This document shows, piece by piece, positions 1-7,409 of a DNA stretch of 46,510 nucleotides. The stretch lies in the NCBI GenBank assembly GCA_003168255.1, contig PMSU01000097.1, forward strand, positions 40,742 through 87,251, read 5' to 3'. The notes under the pieces were generated by a model. That model saw only the letters and a program-made list of their open reading frames with translations, was not told where the DNA came from and searched no databases. Origin of the DNA: Actinomycetota bacterium (lineage in GTDB: Bacteria; Actinomycetota; Actinomycetes; Streptosporangiales; Streptosporangiaceae). The position numbers and the translations under genes were made by a program. Each line of letters opens with the position of its first letter. The stretch's first letter is position 1.

Positions 1-546
1 CATCCGCCGTCCGGCGGCCCCCGTCCGCCGCCCAGCCTGATGGAGCTCCGGCCCGGCGCGCCCGATGCCAGCGAAGTCAGCATCCTCTTCGCCATCGAGC
101 CGCCGGGAACCGCGCTGCTGATCGCCGTGCTGGAGGGCAGCTACGCATTGCTGGAACATCACGATGAAGCGGTCTTGCTCTCGTCGGAGTTGCTTCAGCG
201 CGTCCGTGCTGCCGAGGCTCCCGATACGGCAGCGCACGCATTCGACGATACGCAGTCATTTCTCGACGAGTTCTTTCCCGGCGACGCCAGCGAGGTCGAG
301 GCCGGCGCGGCCGCCCTTGTCGCCAGGAATCGTGCCCGGACCCTGGCAGTGCAGCGGGTCGCGCTCGGGCTCACCCAGGCGCAGGTCGCCGAGCGGATGG
401 GCGTACGGCAGGAACGAATCTCGGCCATCGAGCGCGCCGCGCCAGGCGCGACCGAGGTCCGTACCCTCGCCAGCTACGTCGAGGCACTGGGTGGTCGGCT
501 GGAGATCATCGCGGACTTCGGCGGGGAGCGGGTAGTGCTCCGCTGA
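1..546 (+). CDS. HigB/HigA-like fused toxin-antitoxin or XRE regulator, 5' end outside window
   Basis: The C-terminal half is a clear Cro/CI-type helix-turn-helix: an LTQAQVAERMG helix pair, then RQERISAIER, then the SYVEALGGRLEIIADFG tail usual in actinobacterial HigA/XRE antitoxins. The N-terminal part (MELRPG, then a SILFAIEP strand and a hydrophobic strand) resembles the last half of a HigB/RelE-type toxin, so this looks like a toxin remnant fused to its antitoxin. An ATG lies at 40, but the frame stays open to base 1, and the family would have toxin sequence before MELRPG. The true start is therefore probably upstream of the window. The gene ends 4 bp from the convergent CHAP gene. DNA binding and autoregulation are inferred from the family. 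Whether the toxin half is active cannot be judged. Confidence 0.7.
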   Translation, partial: HPPSGGPRPPPSLMELRPGAPDASEVSILFAIEPPGTALLIAVLEGSYALLEHHDEAVLLSSELLQRVRAAEAPDTAAHAFDDTQSFLDEFFPGDASEVEAGAAALVARNRARTLAVQRVALGLTQAQVAERMGVRQERISAIERAAPGATEVRTLASYVEALGGRLEIIADFGGERVVLR

Positions 547-550
547 CCGG

Positions 551-1432
551 TTAAGGTGCCAGGATGTAGCGCACTGAACTCGCCGGGATCAGCATGCGGG
601 TGTCGACCTGGTCCCAGCCCGCCGGGCCGTTCATCTCCGAGATGGTGATCTCAGCGCCGGAGACGCTGGTCACCCAGGCGACGTGCCCGTCGGACTCTGC
701 CCCGTTCACGCCGGGCGGGAAGACGGCGATGGAGTCCACCTCCGGCGTGCTGACAACGGTCCAGCCGTTGTATACCGCGTTGCTGGCCCAGTACTCCGCG
801 TTGCCGTTGTCGGCCGGGTCGGTCAAGTCCGGGTACCGGCCGGCGTGGGCGTGGAACTGGGAGATGGCCCACCAGGTGCACTCACCATCGGCGCCCTCGT
901 CATAGGACAGCGTTCGCCCGGTGCTGGCCTTCGGCGGCGAGCAGCGCGCAATCCCCGGTGTCCAGATGTCGTCGCCCGAGGTGTTCGTCCAGTAGTCGGA
1001 GATGTAGACGCCAGACGTGAGCTGATCCCACACCGTGGACTGGCCCACCAGCGACCCGCCGGTCTGGCAGTCGATGTAGATCGTGGCGTGGTACGGCAGC
1101 GAGCCGACGACACCGGCGCTGAGGCTCGGAGCCGTGCGCTCGTTGAGCGACGGCGATGCCATCGTCAGATAAGGCCCGTAGCTCGCGGCCGCGCCAGCCT
1201 CGCCGGTGACGGAGTGACCAGCGGCGGCTGGGGCTGAGCCGGCCTGGCCATTGCCGGCCGTGCTGGCGTGCGCGGTCAGCGCGGTCAGCGCGGTCATGCC
1301 GACCGCCACCAAGGCCAGCGACCCTGCCGCGGCTCCGGCCATCCGCCGGCGCGTCGCGGCGCGGTGCATGCGGCGGCGCTCTTGCGGCTCGTCGAGGGCC
1401 GGGGTGGCTGATGTGTGTATGTACTTCGACAT
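551..1432 (-). CDS. Secreted CHAP-domain peptidoglycan hydrolase with SH3-like region
   Basis: The protein has 293 residues. An Arg-rich N-terminus and a hydrophobic stretch (about residues 31-54) ending in AHA form a signal peptide. Residues 85-160 resemble a bacterial SH3-type wall-binding segment. The CHAP domain follows, with catalytic Cys185 in GECTWWA, His250 in DGHVAWV and a polar third residue in SEMN (266-268). CHAP enzymes cleave peptidoglycan as amidases or endopeptidases outside the cell. The ATG at 1432 was chosen because it is preceded by an AGGAAGG ribosome site and directly precedes the signal peptide. Longer upstream frames run into the LuxR gene. Its leader contains a 15-bp palindrome (1457-1471). 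The neighbouring LuxR-type regulator lies 113 bp upstream on the same strand. Exact bond specificity is not visible. Confidence 0.85.
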   Translation of the reverse strand: MSKYIHTSATPALDEPQERRRMHRAATRRRMAGAAAGSLALVAVGMTALTALTAHASTAGNGQAGSAPAAAGHSVTGEAGAAASYGPYLTMASPSLNERTAPSLSAGVVGSLPYHATIYIDCQTGGSLVGQSTVWDQLTSGVYISDYWTNTSGDDIWTPGIARCSPPKASTGRTLSYDEGADGECTWWAISQFHAHAGRYPDLTDPADNGNAEYWASNAVYNGWTVVSTPEVDSIAVFPPGVNGAESDGHVAWVTSVSGAEITISEMNGPAGWDQVDTRMLIPASSVRYILAP

Positions 1433-1456
1433 TGCCTTCCTGTCCTTCTGACCTGG

Positions 1457-1471
1457 CCGGGAATTTCCCGG
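1457..1471. promoter_or_regulatory. 15-bp palindrome in leader of CHAP gene
   Basis: CCGGGAA-T-TTCCCGG is a perfect 7-bp inverted repeat with one central base. It lies about 25 bp upstream of the CHAP start codon and downstream of the LuxR stop codon. It could be an operator or a small hairpin; no factor can be assigned. Confidence 0.35.
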
Positions 1472-1545
1472 TTTGTCATCACCCAGGCTGCGTTGACCAG
1501 GCACGGCAAGGGAAGGGGTCGTAGTAGCCGACCGCGGACGACAGG

Positions 1546-3987
1546 TTAAACGAGGTCGGCTTGCAAGGCGAGCCGGGTCAGGTCGGCGCGCCGGCGGCAG
1601 CCGGTCTTGTCCCGAATGCGGTCCAGGTGTGAACCAACAGTGCGGACGCTGATGTACAGCTGCCCGGCGATCTGGGCGTTGGTCCGTCCCTGCGCCACCA
1701 GCGTGACGAGCTCCTGCTCCCTGGCGCTGAGCCGCGGCAGGCCGCCCGCGATGGGTGGTGGCTGGTCGGCCGGCTCGGCGGTGACCAGCAGCGCGGCGTA
1801 TTCGGCGGCGGTAACCTGCCCCATCGCGGCACCGCGCTGCTCCGCCGTGCGGGCCCGGGCCGGGCCAAGCGCGTGGCGTGCCTTCCGCTGCGGGTCCTGC
1901 CGCAACTCCAGGTCGAGCGGCAGGTCCGGCATTCCGCTGTCTTGCAGGCATGCGGCGTAGGCTGCCCACACGGTGATGGCATCGGCGTGGCGCTGAGTCC
2001 GCGCGCACAGGTGGCCGCACTGGTCCAGGGAATTGACCAGGAGCACTCCATAGCCGGTCCGCGTGGAGAGCTCTATGGCCTCGCGCAGATCCGCTGTGGC
2101 CTCGGGCAGGCGGCCTTCCAGCAGGTCGATCTGCGCCATCAGCAGGAGGCTGTTGCCCTGATCCCGCAGGCCGCCCGCCTGCCGGGCCAGGGCCAGCCCG
2201 CGGCCGCCGTTGCGCCTCGCCTCGTCAAGCTCGCCTGCGTCGATCAGCGCGAGTGTCAGCATGCTGATGGACTCTCGAAGCACTCTTCCTGGAATGGCTG
2301 CCGGGTCAATGCGCTGGGCCTGCCGGAGCCATTCCAGGCTTTCGTCAATATCGCCGCCGTAATATGCGGCGAGCCCGAGCAACCGCAGCGCGCGCGTCTC
2401 GCCAACCGGGTCAGCGAGTTCCCTGGCCAGCGCGAGCGCACGGCGGGCCTGCTGAGCTGCCTCGGGCACCTGCCCGAGGTTCGACAGGCACCCCGCCCGC
2501 CCGATAAGGGCCCAGACCAGCAGCGGCGAAGGCGGGCGGGCGGCCAGGGCATCCCGGGCCGCGGTGTAGTGGCCGAGTCGGGCGGATTCGCTGGAACCCA
2601 TCGTCATCAGGCCCAGCCAGATCTGCGCGGCGCACCACTCCTGCCCGCCCTTCGTCGCGTGCGCGGCGGCGGCAGCCAGCAGCCGGGAACCCGTTGCCTG
2701 GCGGGCCCGCAGGGCCCACCAGGGTGCCAGCGCGACGGCCAGCCGAAGCGCGATTGCCGGGTCGTGCCGCAGAGCCCAGGACAGAGCCTGATGAACCATG
2801 GCGTCCTCGGCGTCCAGCCATCGCGCGGCATCGAGTTCTCCGGTGCTGGTCTCCATGCCAGCCGCTGCCTGCTCCGCCACCCGCAGCGCGTATCCCGCGA
2901 GCCCGGCGTCGGCAGCCGCATGCTCGTGGTCCGCCTCCGCGAGCCGGTCGGACCCGTAGCCGCGCAGCGTCTCCAGCATCAGGTACCGGGCCCGTCCGTC
3001 CACGCCGCCCCGCGGCGGGGTCAGCAGCGAGCAGTCCACCAGGCGCAGCACGACCTGCCCCGCATCGCGGCCGGCCACCGCCTCAGCGGCGTCGAGGGTG
3101 AACGGGCCGGGGAACACCGTCAGCATCCGGAACACCGCCCGCTCCCGGTCCCCGAGCAGCCGGTAGCTCCATTCAGCGGTGGCCGCCAGCGTCCGGTGCC
3201 GGTCCGCCGCCGTCCAGTCCGTACCCACCAGCAGCCGGAATCCGTCATCGAACAGGTCAGCGAGCTGGGTCACGCCCAGCGCCTCCACCCTCGCCGCCGC
3301 CAGCTCGATCGCCAGCGGCATCCCATCCAGCCGGGCCACCAGCCGGGCAACCGCCGGGCCCGACTCCGGGCCGAGGCTGAATCCCGGGTCCGCCATCGCG
3401 GCCCGGTCAGCGAACAGGGTCACTGCTTCCGAACGCGCATACCCGGCCCTGTCATCCGGCTCAGGCAGCCGCAGCGGCCCTAGCCGGTAACGGGACTCCC
3501 CGGCCAGCCCCAGCGGCTCGCGGCTTGTCGCCAGAACTCGCATGTCATCCGCCGCCGGCAGCAGTCGTGCGCACAATTCCGCCACGGCCGGCAGCAGGTG
3601 CTCACAGTTGTCCAGCACCAGCAGCAGCTGCTGCCGCGCCAGCATCGTCATCAGCGAATCGGTGACCGGCAGCCGTGGCGCCAGATGCAGTCCCAAGCCG
3701 CCGGCCACCGCCGCCGCCACCAGCGCCGGGTCCTGCACGCTGGCCAACTCCACCAGCCACACGCCGTCGGCGAACCGGTCCGCTACCTGCCGCCCGACCT
3801 CTGCGGCCAGCCGGGTCTTGCCCACCCCGCCCGGTCCGGCGACCGTCACCAGCCGGCTGCCCGCCAGCAGGCTGGCGACCTGGTCGACCTCACCCGCTCG
3901 GCCCACGAAGCTGGTGAGCGCAGCCGTGAAGCCATGCACCCCACCCGCGGCGCCAGCGGCAGGCACGTCCCATTCCGGGGTGGTCAT
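1546..3987 (-). CDS. Large NB-ARC/TPR/LuxR-family transcriptional regulator
   Basis: The protein has 813 residues. An STAND/NB-ARC-type ATPase comes first, with Walker A GPGGVGKTR near residue 53 and Walker B LLLVLDNCEHLL near residue 118. A long helical TPR-like middle follows (about 350-700). The C-terminus is a LuxR/GerE helix-turn-helix (LSAREQELVTLVAQG, then the TVGSHLDRIR recognition helix). Such proteins are ATP-dependent activators whose ligand is sensed by the TPR part. The start overlaps the stop of the upstream GNAT gene as ATGA, so the two are translationally coupled, and both follow ridA. The target genes are unknown; the CHAP gene just downstream is a candidate by position only. 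Confidence 0.88.
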   Translation of the reverse strand: MTTPEWDVPAAGAAGGVHGFTAALTSFVGRAGEVDQVASLLAGSRLVTVAGPGGVGKTRLAAEVGRQVADRFADGVWLVELASVQDPALVAAAVAGGLGLHLAPRLPVTDSLMTMLARQQLLLVLDNCEHLLPAVAELCARLLPAADDMRVLATSREPLGLAGESRYRLGPLRLPEPDDRAGYARSEAVTLFADRAAMADPGFSLGPESGPAVARLVARLDGMPLAIELAAARVEALGVTQLADLFDDGFRLLVGTDWTAADRHRTLAATAEWSYRLLGDRERAVFRMLTVFPGPFTLDAAEAVAGRDAGQVVLRLVDCSLLTPPRGGVDGRARYLMLETLRGYGSDRLAEADHEHAAADAGLAGYALRVAEQAAAGMETSTGELDAARWLDAEDAMVHQALSWALRHDPAIALRLAVALAPWWALRARQATGSRLLAAAAAHATKGGQEWCAAQIWLGLMTMGSSESARLGHYTAARDALAARPPSPLLVWALIGRAGCLSNLGQVPEAAQQARRALALARELADPVGETRALRLLGLAAYYGGDIDESLEWLRQAQRIDPAAIPGRVLRESISMLTLALIDAGELDEARRNGGRGLALARQAGGLRDQGNSLLLMAQIDLLEGRLPEATADLREAIELSTRTGYGVLLVNSLDQCGHLCARTQRHADAITVWAAYAACLQDSGMPDLPLDLELRQDPQRKARHALGPARARTAEQRGAAMGQVTAAEYAALLVTAEPADQPPPIAGGLPRLSAREQELVTLVAQGRTNAQIAGQLYISVRTVGSHLDRIRDKTGCRRRADLTRLALQADLV

Positions 3988-4457
3988 AGCAGACGTTCAA
4001 ATGTGATGAAATCCCGTCCCGGGCCGTTGTAGTCCGGGATCGGCCCGGCCACGGTGAACCCCATCGACCGGTGAAAGGCGATGGAGCCGGTATTCTCCGG
4101 GGCGGTAATGGCGCTTACCGCGTGACGGTCATCGGCCAGGGCCAGGGTGAAGAACTCCTCATACAGCAGCCGGGCGAGCCCGCCGTGGCGCGCCCGCGGC
4201 GCAACGCCGGCAAAGTGGATGTAGCTGAGCCCCGGCTCAGCCGGAGAAAGAATGCCGATCAGGAACGCCACCAGCCCGTCCGGGCCGTCCATCACCAGGC
4301 TGCTGCGATGAAAATGGTCCAGGAACAGCCTCGGCAGGGATCCCAGGACGCCTCGCCCCCACCATTGGTCGACCACTGCCGCGATCGCGTCGTAGTCATC
4401 CGGCATCGCCTGGCGGGGCTGTAGCCGCGCCAGATCGAGCTCAGCGGAGGAAGGCAA
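3984..4457 (-). CDS. GNAT-family N-acetyltransferase
   Basis: The protein has 157 residues with a GNAT fold: a central strand LSYIHFAGVAP, then the acetyl-CoA-binding turn RARHGGLARLLYEEF, and a C-terminal ENTGSIAFHRSMGF motif typical of the family. It would move an acetyl group from acetyl-CoA to an unidentified amine. The ATG at 4457 overlaps the end of ridA by 17 bp, and the stop overlaps the LuxR start as ATGA, so all three appear to be one transcript. The substrate cannot be predicted from sequence. A later start at the internal ATG of QAMPDDYD is possible. Confidence 0.8.
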   Translation of the reverse strand: MPSSAELDLARLQPRQAMPDDYDAIAAVVDQWWGRGVLGSLPRLFLDHFHRSSLVMDGPDGLVAFLIGILSPAEPGLSYIHFAGVAPRARHGGLARLLYEEFFTLALADDRHAVSAITAPENTGSIAFHRSMGFTVAGPIPDYNGPGRDFITFERLL

Positions 4458-4824
4458 TGCAGTCCAGCTCCACTGCCGCTCCGAGCGCGAGGCCGTTGCA
4501 GCCCACCGTGATCCTGGCCGGCGGCTCGCCGCCGAAGACGCTCACGTAGGCGTCGTTCATCTCGCCGAACGCAGCCATGTCGGCGAGGTAGACGTTCACC
4601 TTCGCGACCTGCTCCAGGCCGCATCCGCAGGCCCGCAGGATCAGCTCGGTGTTGCGCAGCGCCTGGATGGTTTGCGCCCCCGTTCCCCCCTCGACCAACT
4701 CCAGGCGGCCGGGCAAGGCTCCCAGCATTCCGGAGACGAACACCTGCTCGCCGGCGATGGTGGCGTGGCAGAACGCAGGCAGCCTCGCCACATCCGGCAC
4801 GTTGACTTTGCGAATGTTCACCAT
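4441..4824 (-). CDS. ridA: RidA-family protein (YjgF/YER057c/UK114)
   Basis: The protein has 127 residues, the normal RidA length. The family signature is present: VFVSGMLG, LRNTELILRACG, VAKVNVYLADM, and the C-terminal block PPARITVG...VELDCIAF. Arg104 and Glu119 correspond to the residues that bind the carboxylate and activate water in imine-hydrolysing RidA. RidA proteins hydrolyse reactive enamine/imine intermediates such as 2-aminoacrylate made by PLP enzymes. The ribosome site just upstream of the ATG is GA-rich. It is the first gene of the ridA-GNAT-luxR group. Confidence 0.85.
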   Translation of the reverse strand: MVNIRKVNVPDVARLPAFCHATIAGEQVFVSGMLGALPGRLELVEGGTGAQTIQALRNTELILRACGCGLEQVAKVNVYLADMAAFGEMNDAYVSVFGGEPPARITVGCNGLALGAAVELDCIAFLR

Positions 4825-4867
4825 CCCCTCTTCCTACCGGGTTCGAGGTCGCCGCGGCCGGTAATCC

Positions 4868-5073
4868 GGTGGACATCCCGTTCCGCTGCATGTCGAGCAG
4901 GCACTCGAGCTGTCCGCGAGCGCCCCGTTCACCGCTGCCTGGGTGATGCTCGCGAGCTGCCTGCCTGCGATGAGTCGCAGGACGTGGTGCTCGCGTTCGG
5001 GCCGCTCTATCACCTGACCGAGGAGGCGGACCGGCAGCAGGCTCTGGCCCAGGCCCGCCGGGGTGTCACAATG
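4868..5073 (+). pseudogene. Remnant of a SAM-dependent methyltransferase gene
   Basis: In one frame, bases 4868-4942 encode PVPLHVEQALELSASAPF, like the strand following the SAM-binding loop of small-molecule methyltransferases. In the next frame, bases 4942-5070 encode GDARELPACDESQDVVLAFG followed by PLYHLTEEADRQQALAQARR, the family's post-II block. A one-base frameshift near 4940 separates the two, and both the 5' Gly-rich SAM loop and the C-terminus are missing. It lies between ridA and the YCII gene, whose start abuts its end. It is a decayed fragment with no likely product. Confidence 0.7.
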
Positions 5074-5077
5074 CCGT

Positions 5078-5416
5078 GTGGACCTTGAAGCGTACGAGCT
5101 GGTGATGCTGCGCAGGCCGCAGGACGCGCCGTCCTACGATGACGCGGCCCTGGAGCGGATCCAGAGTGAGCATCTGGCCTATCACGCCCGGCTGCGCGCC
5201 GCGGGCGACGTCGCGACGAACGGCCCGGTCACTGATCAGCCCGACGAGTCCCTGCGCGGCCTGACCTTCTACCGGACCGGCTCGCTGGCGGAGGCCCGGC
5301 GGCTCGCCGAGGCCGACCCTGCCGTCCAGGCGGGACGGCTGGCGGTCGACGTCATGACCTGGTACTGCCCGCCAGGCTCCCTGCACCAGCCCGGCCGGCC
5401 CGTCTCGCTGGAGTAG
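5078..5416 (+). CDS. YCII-related domain protein
   Basis: The protein has 112 residues from the GTG at 5078. A GTG at 5063 would add five residues that look like carry-over from the upstream methyltransferase remnant. The sequence fits the YCII/DGPF ferredoxin-like fold: an N-terminal strand YELVMLRRP, a long helix with IQSEHLAYHARLRAAGDV, then GPVTD, LRGLTFYRTGSLAEARRLAE, and DPAVQAGRLAVDVMTWYCPP. YCII proteins are small dimers thought to bind or transform small molecules. No role in this context is evident. Confidence 0.75.
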   Translation: MDLEAYELVMLRRPQDAPSYDDAALERIQSEHLAYHARLRAAGDVATNGPVTDQPDESLRGLTFYRTGSLAEARRLAEADPAVQAGRLAVDVMTWYCPPGSLHQPGRPVSLE

Positions 5417-5454
5417 ATCTCGCCCGCGGGTGCTGGCCCGGTACTCTTGTCAGC

Positions 5455-5493
5455 ATGACGTCCGCGCAACCGCAGCAGTGGCGGGCCGCCTGA
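5455..5493 (+). CDS. Leader peptide of the trpS attenuator
   Basis: A 12-codon reading frame, MTSAQPQQWRAA, has a single Trp codon (5479-5481) immediately before RNA segment 1 of the attenuator. Its stop codon (5491-5493) lies in the loop of the first hairpin. Both positions are what ribosome-mediated attenuation requires: stalling at Trp covers segment 1, and normal termination covers segments 1 and 2. It is followed at 5602 by a tryptophanyl-tRNA synthetase gene. Confidence 0.8.
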   Translation: MTSAQPQQWRAA

Positions 5494-5554
5494 GCAGGCG
5501 GCCCCTCGACGTCATTTTCCTGACCACCCGGCCGCCCAGCGCGGCGGCCGGTTT
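5483..5554 (+). promoter_or_regulatory. Trp-responsive transcription attenuator upstream of trpS
   Basis: Four segments are visible. Segment 1 GGGCCGCC (5483-5490) pairs with segment 2 GGCGGCCC (5497-5504). Segment 3 CCGGCCGCC (5528-5536) pairs with segment 4 GGCGGCCGG (5543-5551), followed by TTT. Segment 2 can instead pair over 7 bp with segment 3 (5497-5503 with 5530-5536), giving an antiterminator. With scarce charged tRNA-Trp the ribosome stalls at the leader Trp codon, 2:3 forms and trpS is read. With ample Trp-tRNA, 3:4 forms and transcription stops. Attenuation of an auxiliary antibiotic-resistant TrpRS gene is known from Streptomyces coelicolor. The U-run here is short. Confidence 0.8.
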
Positions 5555-5601
5555 GGCACCAGTGAGCTGCGCAGGGCATGCCCCTACCGCAGGAGGCCGA
5601 A

Positions 5602-6573
5602 ATGGCCCGAGCCCTTTCCCTTGTCGTCCCGAGCGGTGCCCTGACACTAGGAAACCTGCTCGGCGCCATCAACCAGTGGGTGGCCGACCAGCGCGGCACC
5701 GACACGCTGTACGGCATCGCCGACCTGCACGCGCTCACCACGCCGCACGATCCGGCGGCCGTACGGGCGGCCACTCTCGAGCAGGCCGCGCTGCTGCTCG
5801 CGGCCGGCCTTGATCCCGGCCGGTGCACCGTGTTCGTGCAGAGCCATGTGCCCGCGCACGCGGAGCTGCACTGGCTGCTCGAGGCGACCGGGTACGACGG
5901 CGAGCTGCGCCGGATGATCCAGTACAAGCAGAAGTCGGCAGGCCAGCAGTCGGTACGCGCGGCGCTGCTCACTTACCCGATCCTCCAGGCCGCGGACGTC
6001 CTGCTCTACGACGTCGCCGCCGTGCCGGTCGGGGACGATCAGCGGCAGCACATCGAGCTAGCCCGCGACCTGGCCGTCAGGTTCAACAGCAGATACGGCC
6101 AGACGTTCGTCGTGCCGCAGGCGGTCACGCCCGCGGTGGGAGCCCGGCTCATGGATCTACAGGATCCGACGGTGAAGATGAGCAAGTCGGCCCCGCCGCA
6201 GGCACCCGGCGTCATCCGGCTGCTCGATCCGCCCGACGTCGTGCGGCGCAAGATCTCCCGGGCGGTCACCGATAGCGGGCGGCAGCTGGAGCCGGGTACC
6301 GAGCCCGGGCCGGGCGTTGCCAACCTGCTGGCAATCCTCGCCGCGTGCACCGGCGAGGCCGCCACGGGCGTCGCGTCCTACCGGGAACTCAAGGAATCCT
6401 GCGCAGCGGCGGTAATCGCCCTCCTCGCCCCGCTCCAGGCGCGGTACGCGGTGCTGGCGGCCGACCCGCAGACCGTGACAAAAGTCCTGCGGGACGGTGC
6501 CGGCCAGGCGCGATCCCTGGCAGCCGACACCCTGGCCAGAGCGAAGAGCGCCATCGGCCTGCTGGCGCCCTGA
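5602..6573 (+). CDS. trpS: Tryptophanyl-tRNA synthetase, auxiliary indolmycin-resistant (TrpRS1) type
   Basis: The protein has 323 residues and charges tRNA-Trp with tryptophan in the cytoplasm. The class I HIGH-type signature is PSGALTLGN (residues 10-18), and KMSKS is at 192-196. Between them are VFVQSHVP, GELRRMIQYKQK, LLTYPILQAADVLLY, and VGDDQRQHIELARDLAVRFN, which is the pattern of the actinomycete TrpRS1 group (LTLGN instead of a HLGN-type motif). That group is known for tolerance to TrpRS inhibitors such as indolmycin. Start choice: the ATG at 5602 has AGGAGG five bases upstream, while the ATG at 5578 precedes that ribosome site. Expression is likely controlled by the attenuator just upstream. 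Resistance here is inference from family type. Confidence 0.9.
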   Translation: MARALSLVVPSGALTLGNLLGAINQWVADQRGTDTLYGIADLHALTTPHDPAAVRAATLEQAALLLAAGLDPGRCTVFVQSHVPAHAELHWLLEATGYDGELRRMIQYKQKSAGQQSVRAALLTYPILQAADVLLYDVAAVPVGDDQRQHIELARDLAVRFNSRYGQTFVVPQAVTPAVGARLMDLQDPTVKMSKSAPPQAPGVIRLLDPPDVVRRKISRAVTDSGRQLEPGTEPGPGVANLLAILAACTGEAATGVASYRELKESCAAAVIALLAPLQARYAVLAADPQTVTKVLRDGAGQARSLAADTLARAKSAIGLLAP

Positions 6574-6587
6574 CCGGTGGGAAGGGA

Positions 6588-6613
6588 CCGGGGCGGGCTT
6601 AGTCCTGCCCCGG
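6588..6613. terminator. Bidirectional hairpin between trpS and ABM gene
   Basis: CCGGGGCGGG (6588-6597) pairs with CCTGCCCCGG (6604-6613) over 10 bp with one G-T pair and a 6-nt loop. It lies between two convergent genes and overlaps the last codons of the ABM gene. There is no U-run, as is common in high-GC actinobacteria. Confidence 0.55.
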
Positions 6614-6931
6614 CACCGCCATCTCGCCGAGCCGGGACCAGTCGTCCTGCGGGACCTCGAAGTTGACGATCCTGGGTGTCTGCGCCAGGTGCGGCGGCAG
6701 CCATTGCTGCGCCTTCTTGAAATGCTCGGACTGGACGTGCGCGCCCCCCGCCGCACCGTCGCGGAACGCCTCGACCAGCACGTACTCGGCCGGGTCTTCG
6801 ACGCTCCTGGACCAGTCGAACCACATGCAGCCAGGCTCGTCACGGCACGCCTGGGTGAACTCGGCGGTGATCTCTGGCCACTGGTCGGCATACTCGGGCA
6901 GTACCTGGAACTTGGCGGTGATGAAGATCAT
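6599..6931 (-). CDS. ABM-family putative quinol monooxygenase
   Basis: The protein has 110 residues with the antibiotic biosynthesis monooxygenase (dimeric alpha/beta-barrel, YgiN-like) pattern: an N-terminal strand MIFITAKFQVLPEYADQWPE, a helix TAEFTQACRDEPGC, the central strand MWFDWSRSVEDPAEYVLVEA, and HVQSEHFKKAQQWLPPHL with a His-bearing helix. Members are small cofactor-free oxygenases or haem-degrading enzymes. This one has no haem-binding neighbours and the substrate is unknown. The start has a GGGAG ribosome site. It is convergent with trpS and shares a hairpin terminator with it. Confidence 0.8.
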   Translation of the reverse strand: MIFITAKFQVLPEYADQWPEITAEFTQACRDEPGCMWFDWSRSVEDPAEYVLVEAFRDGAAGGAHVQSEHFKKAQQWLPPHLAQTPRIVNFEVPQDDWSRLGEMAVPGQD

Positions 6932-7409
6932 CGGACTCCCTCATCTGGTCACGCGTAAAGCCATCCACCTTGCAGGGCGCGCGGACCATGCTAAGCGCGT
7001 AGCGGCACCCGGCGCTGTCTTAACTAGCGACAGTGCCGGCCCCAAGGACACGTCGTGGCATAAACCGTCGTTTCCTGGTCCCGGACGATTGTGCGGTGCC
7101 CGCGGACCCGGCCGACCGGACTACTCCCGTCACACCAGCACCACCGACCCCGTGAGCCGCGTCTTCGGTGGCGCCGCCGAAGATCGATGTGGCAGAGCCC
7201 CCCACCGGTGGTGGGCTACGCCACATCGATCATGGAAAAGATGCGAAAGAGGCGCATCTGGGCCGCCTCCCCCGGTGCGGCCGTCGGCTGTCCGAGGACT
7301 CCAGGCGGCGGCGCGCCAGAACCGCCGCGCACGTCTCACGCGCCGGCTCACGTCCGCACGCTAACCAGACAGTGCCGGAGCACATGCCGGCGGCTGGCAG
7401 CATGAAGAG
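6932..7409. other. 478-bp gene-free region with two adjacent palindromes
   Basis: No credible protein is seen here in any frame. The notable content is a 20-bp palindrome at 7163-7182 and a 50-bp near-perfect palindrome at 7182-7231, described separately. The right part is the upstream region of the sirtuin gene, and the left part is the upstream region of the ABM gene, so divergent promoters are expected. Confidence 0.6.
7163..7231. repeat. Two abutting palindromes (20 bp and 50 bp)
   Basis: Bases 7163-7172 (CTTCGGTGGC) pair with 7173-7182 (one G-T pair). Immediately after, 7182-7206 is complementary to 7207-7231 at 22 of 25 positions. The outer arms GATCGATGTGGC and GCCACATCGATC (12 bp each) are perfect, and the centre is CACCGGTG flanked by GAGCCC/GGGCT-like arms. 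In RNA the second would form a very long hairpin. It may be an intergenic mobile repeat or a binding site; only this copy was noticed in the window. Confidence 0.7.

Noticed and set aside
1433..1545. c-di-AMP (ydaO-type) riboswitch before the CHAP hydrolase
   Set aside because: Such riboswitches often precede wall hydrolases, but this leader is too short and lacks the expected conserved blocks.
551..2020. A longer version of the CHAP protein starting at 2020
   Set aside because: The added N-terminus is antisense-like Arg/Pro/Ala-rich sequence inside the LuxR gene; the ATG at 1432 has the ribosome site and signal peptide.
1873..3483. 536-codon plus-strand open frame opposite the LuxR regulator
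   Set aside because: No domain, Gln/Arg/Pro-rich, antisense to a gene with clear Walker and HTH motifs.
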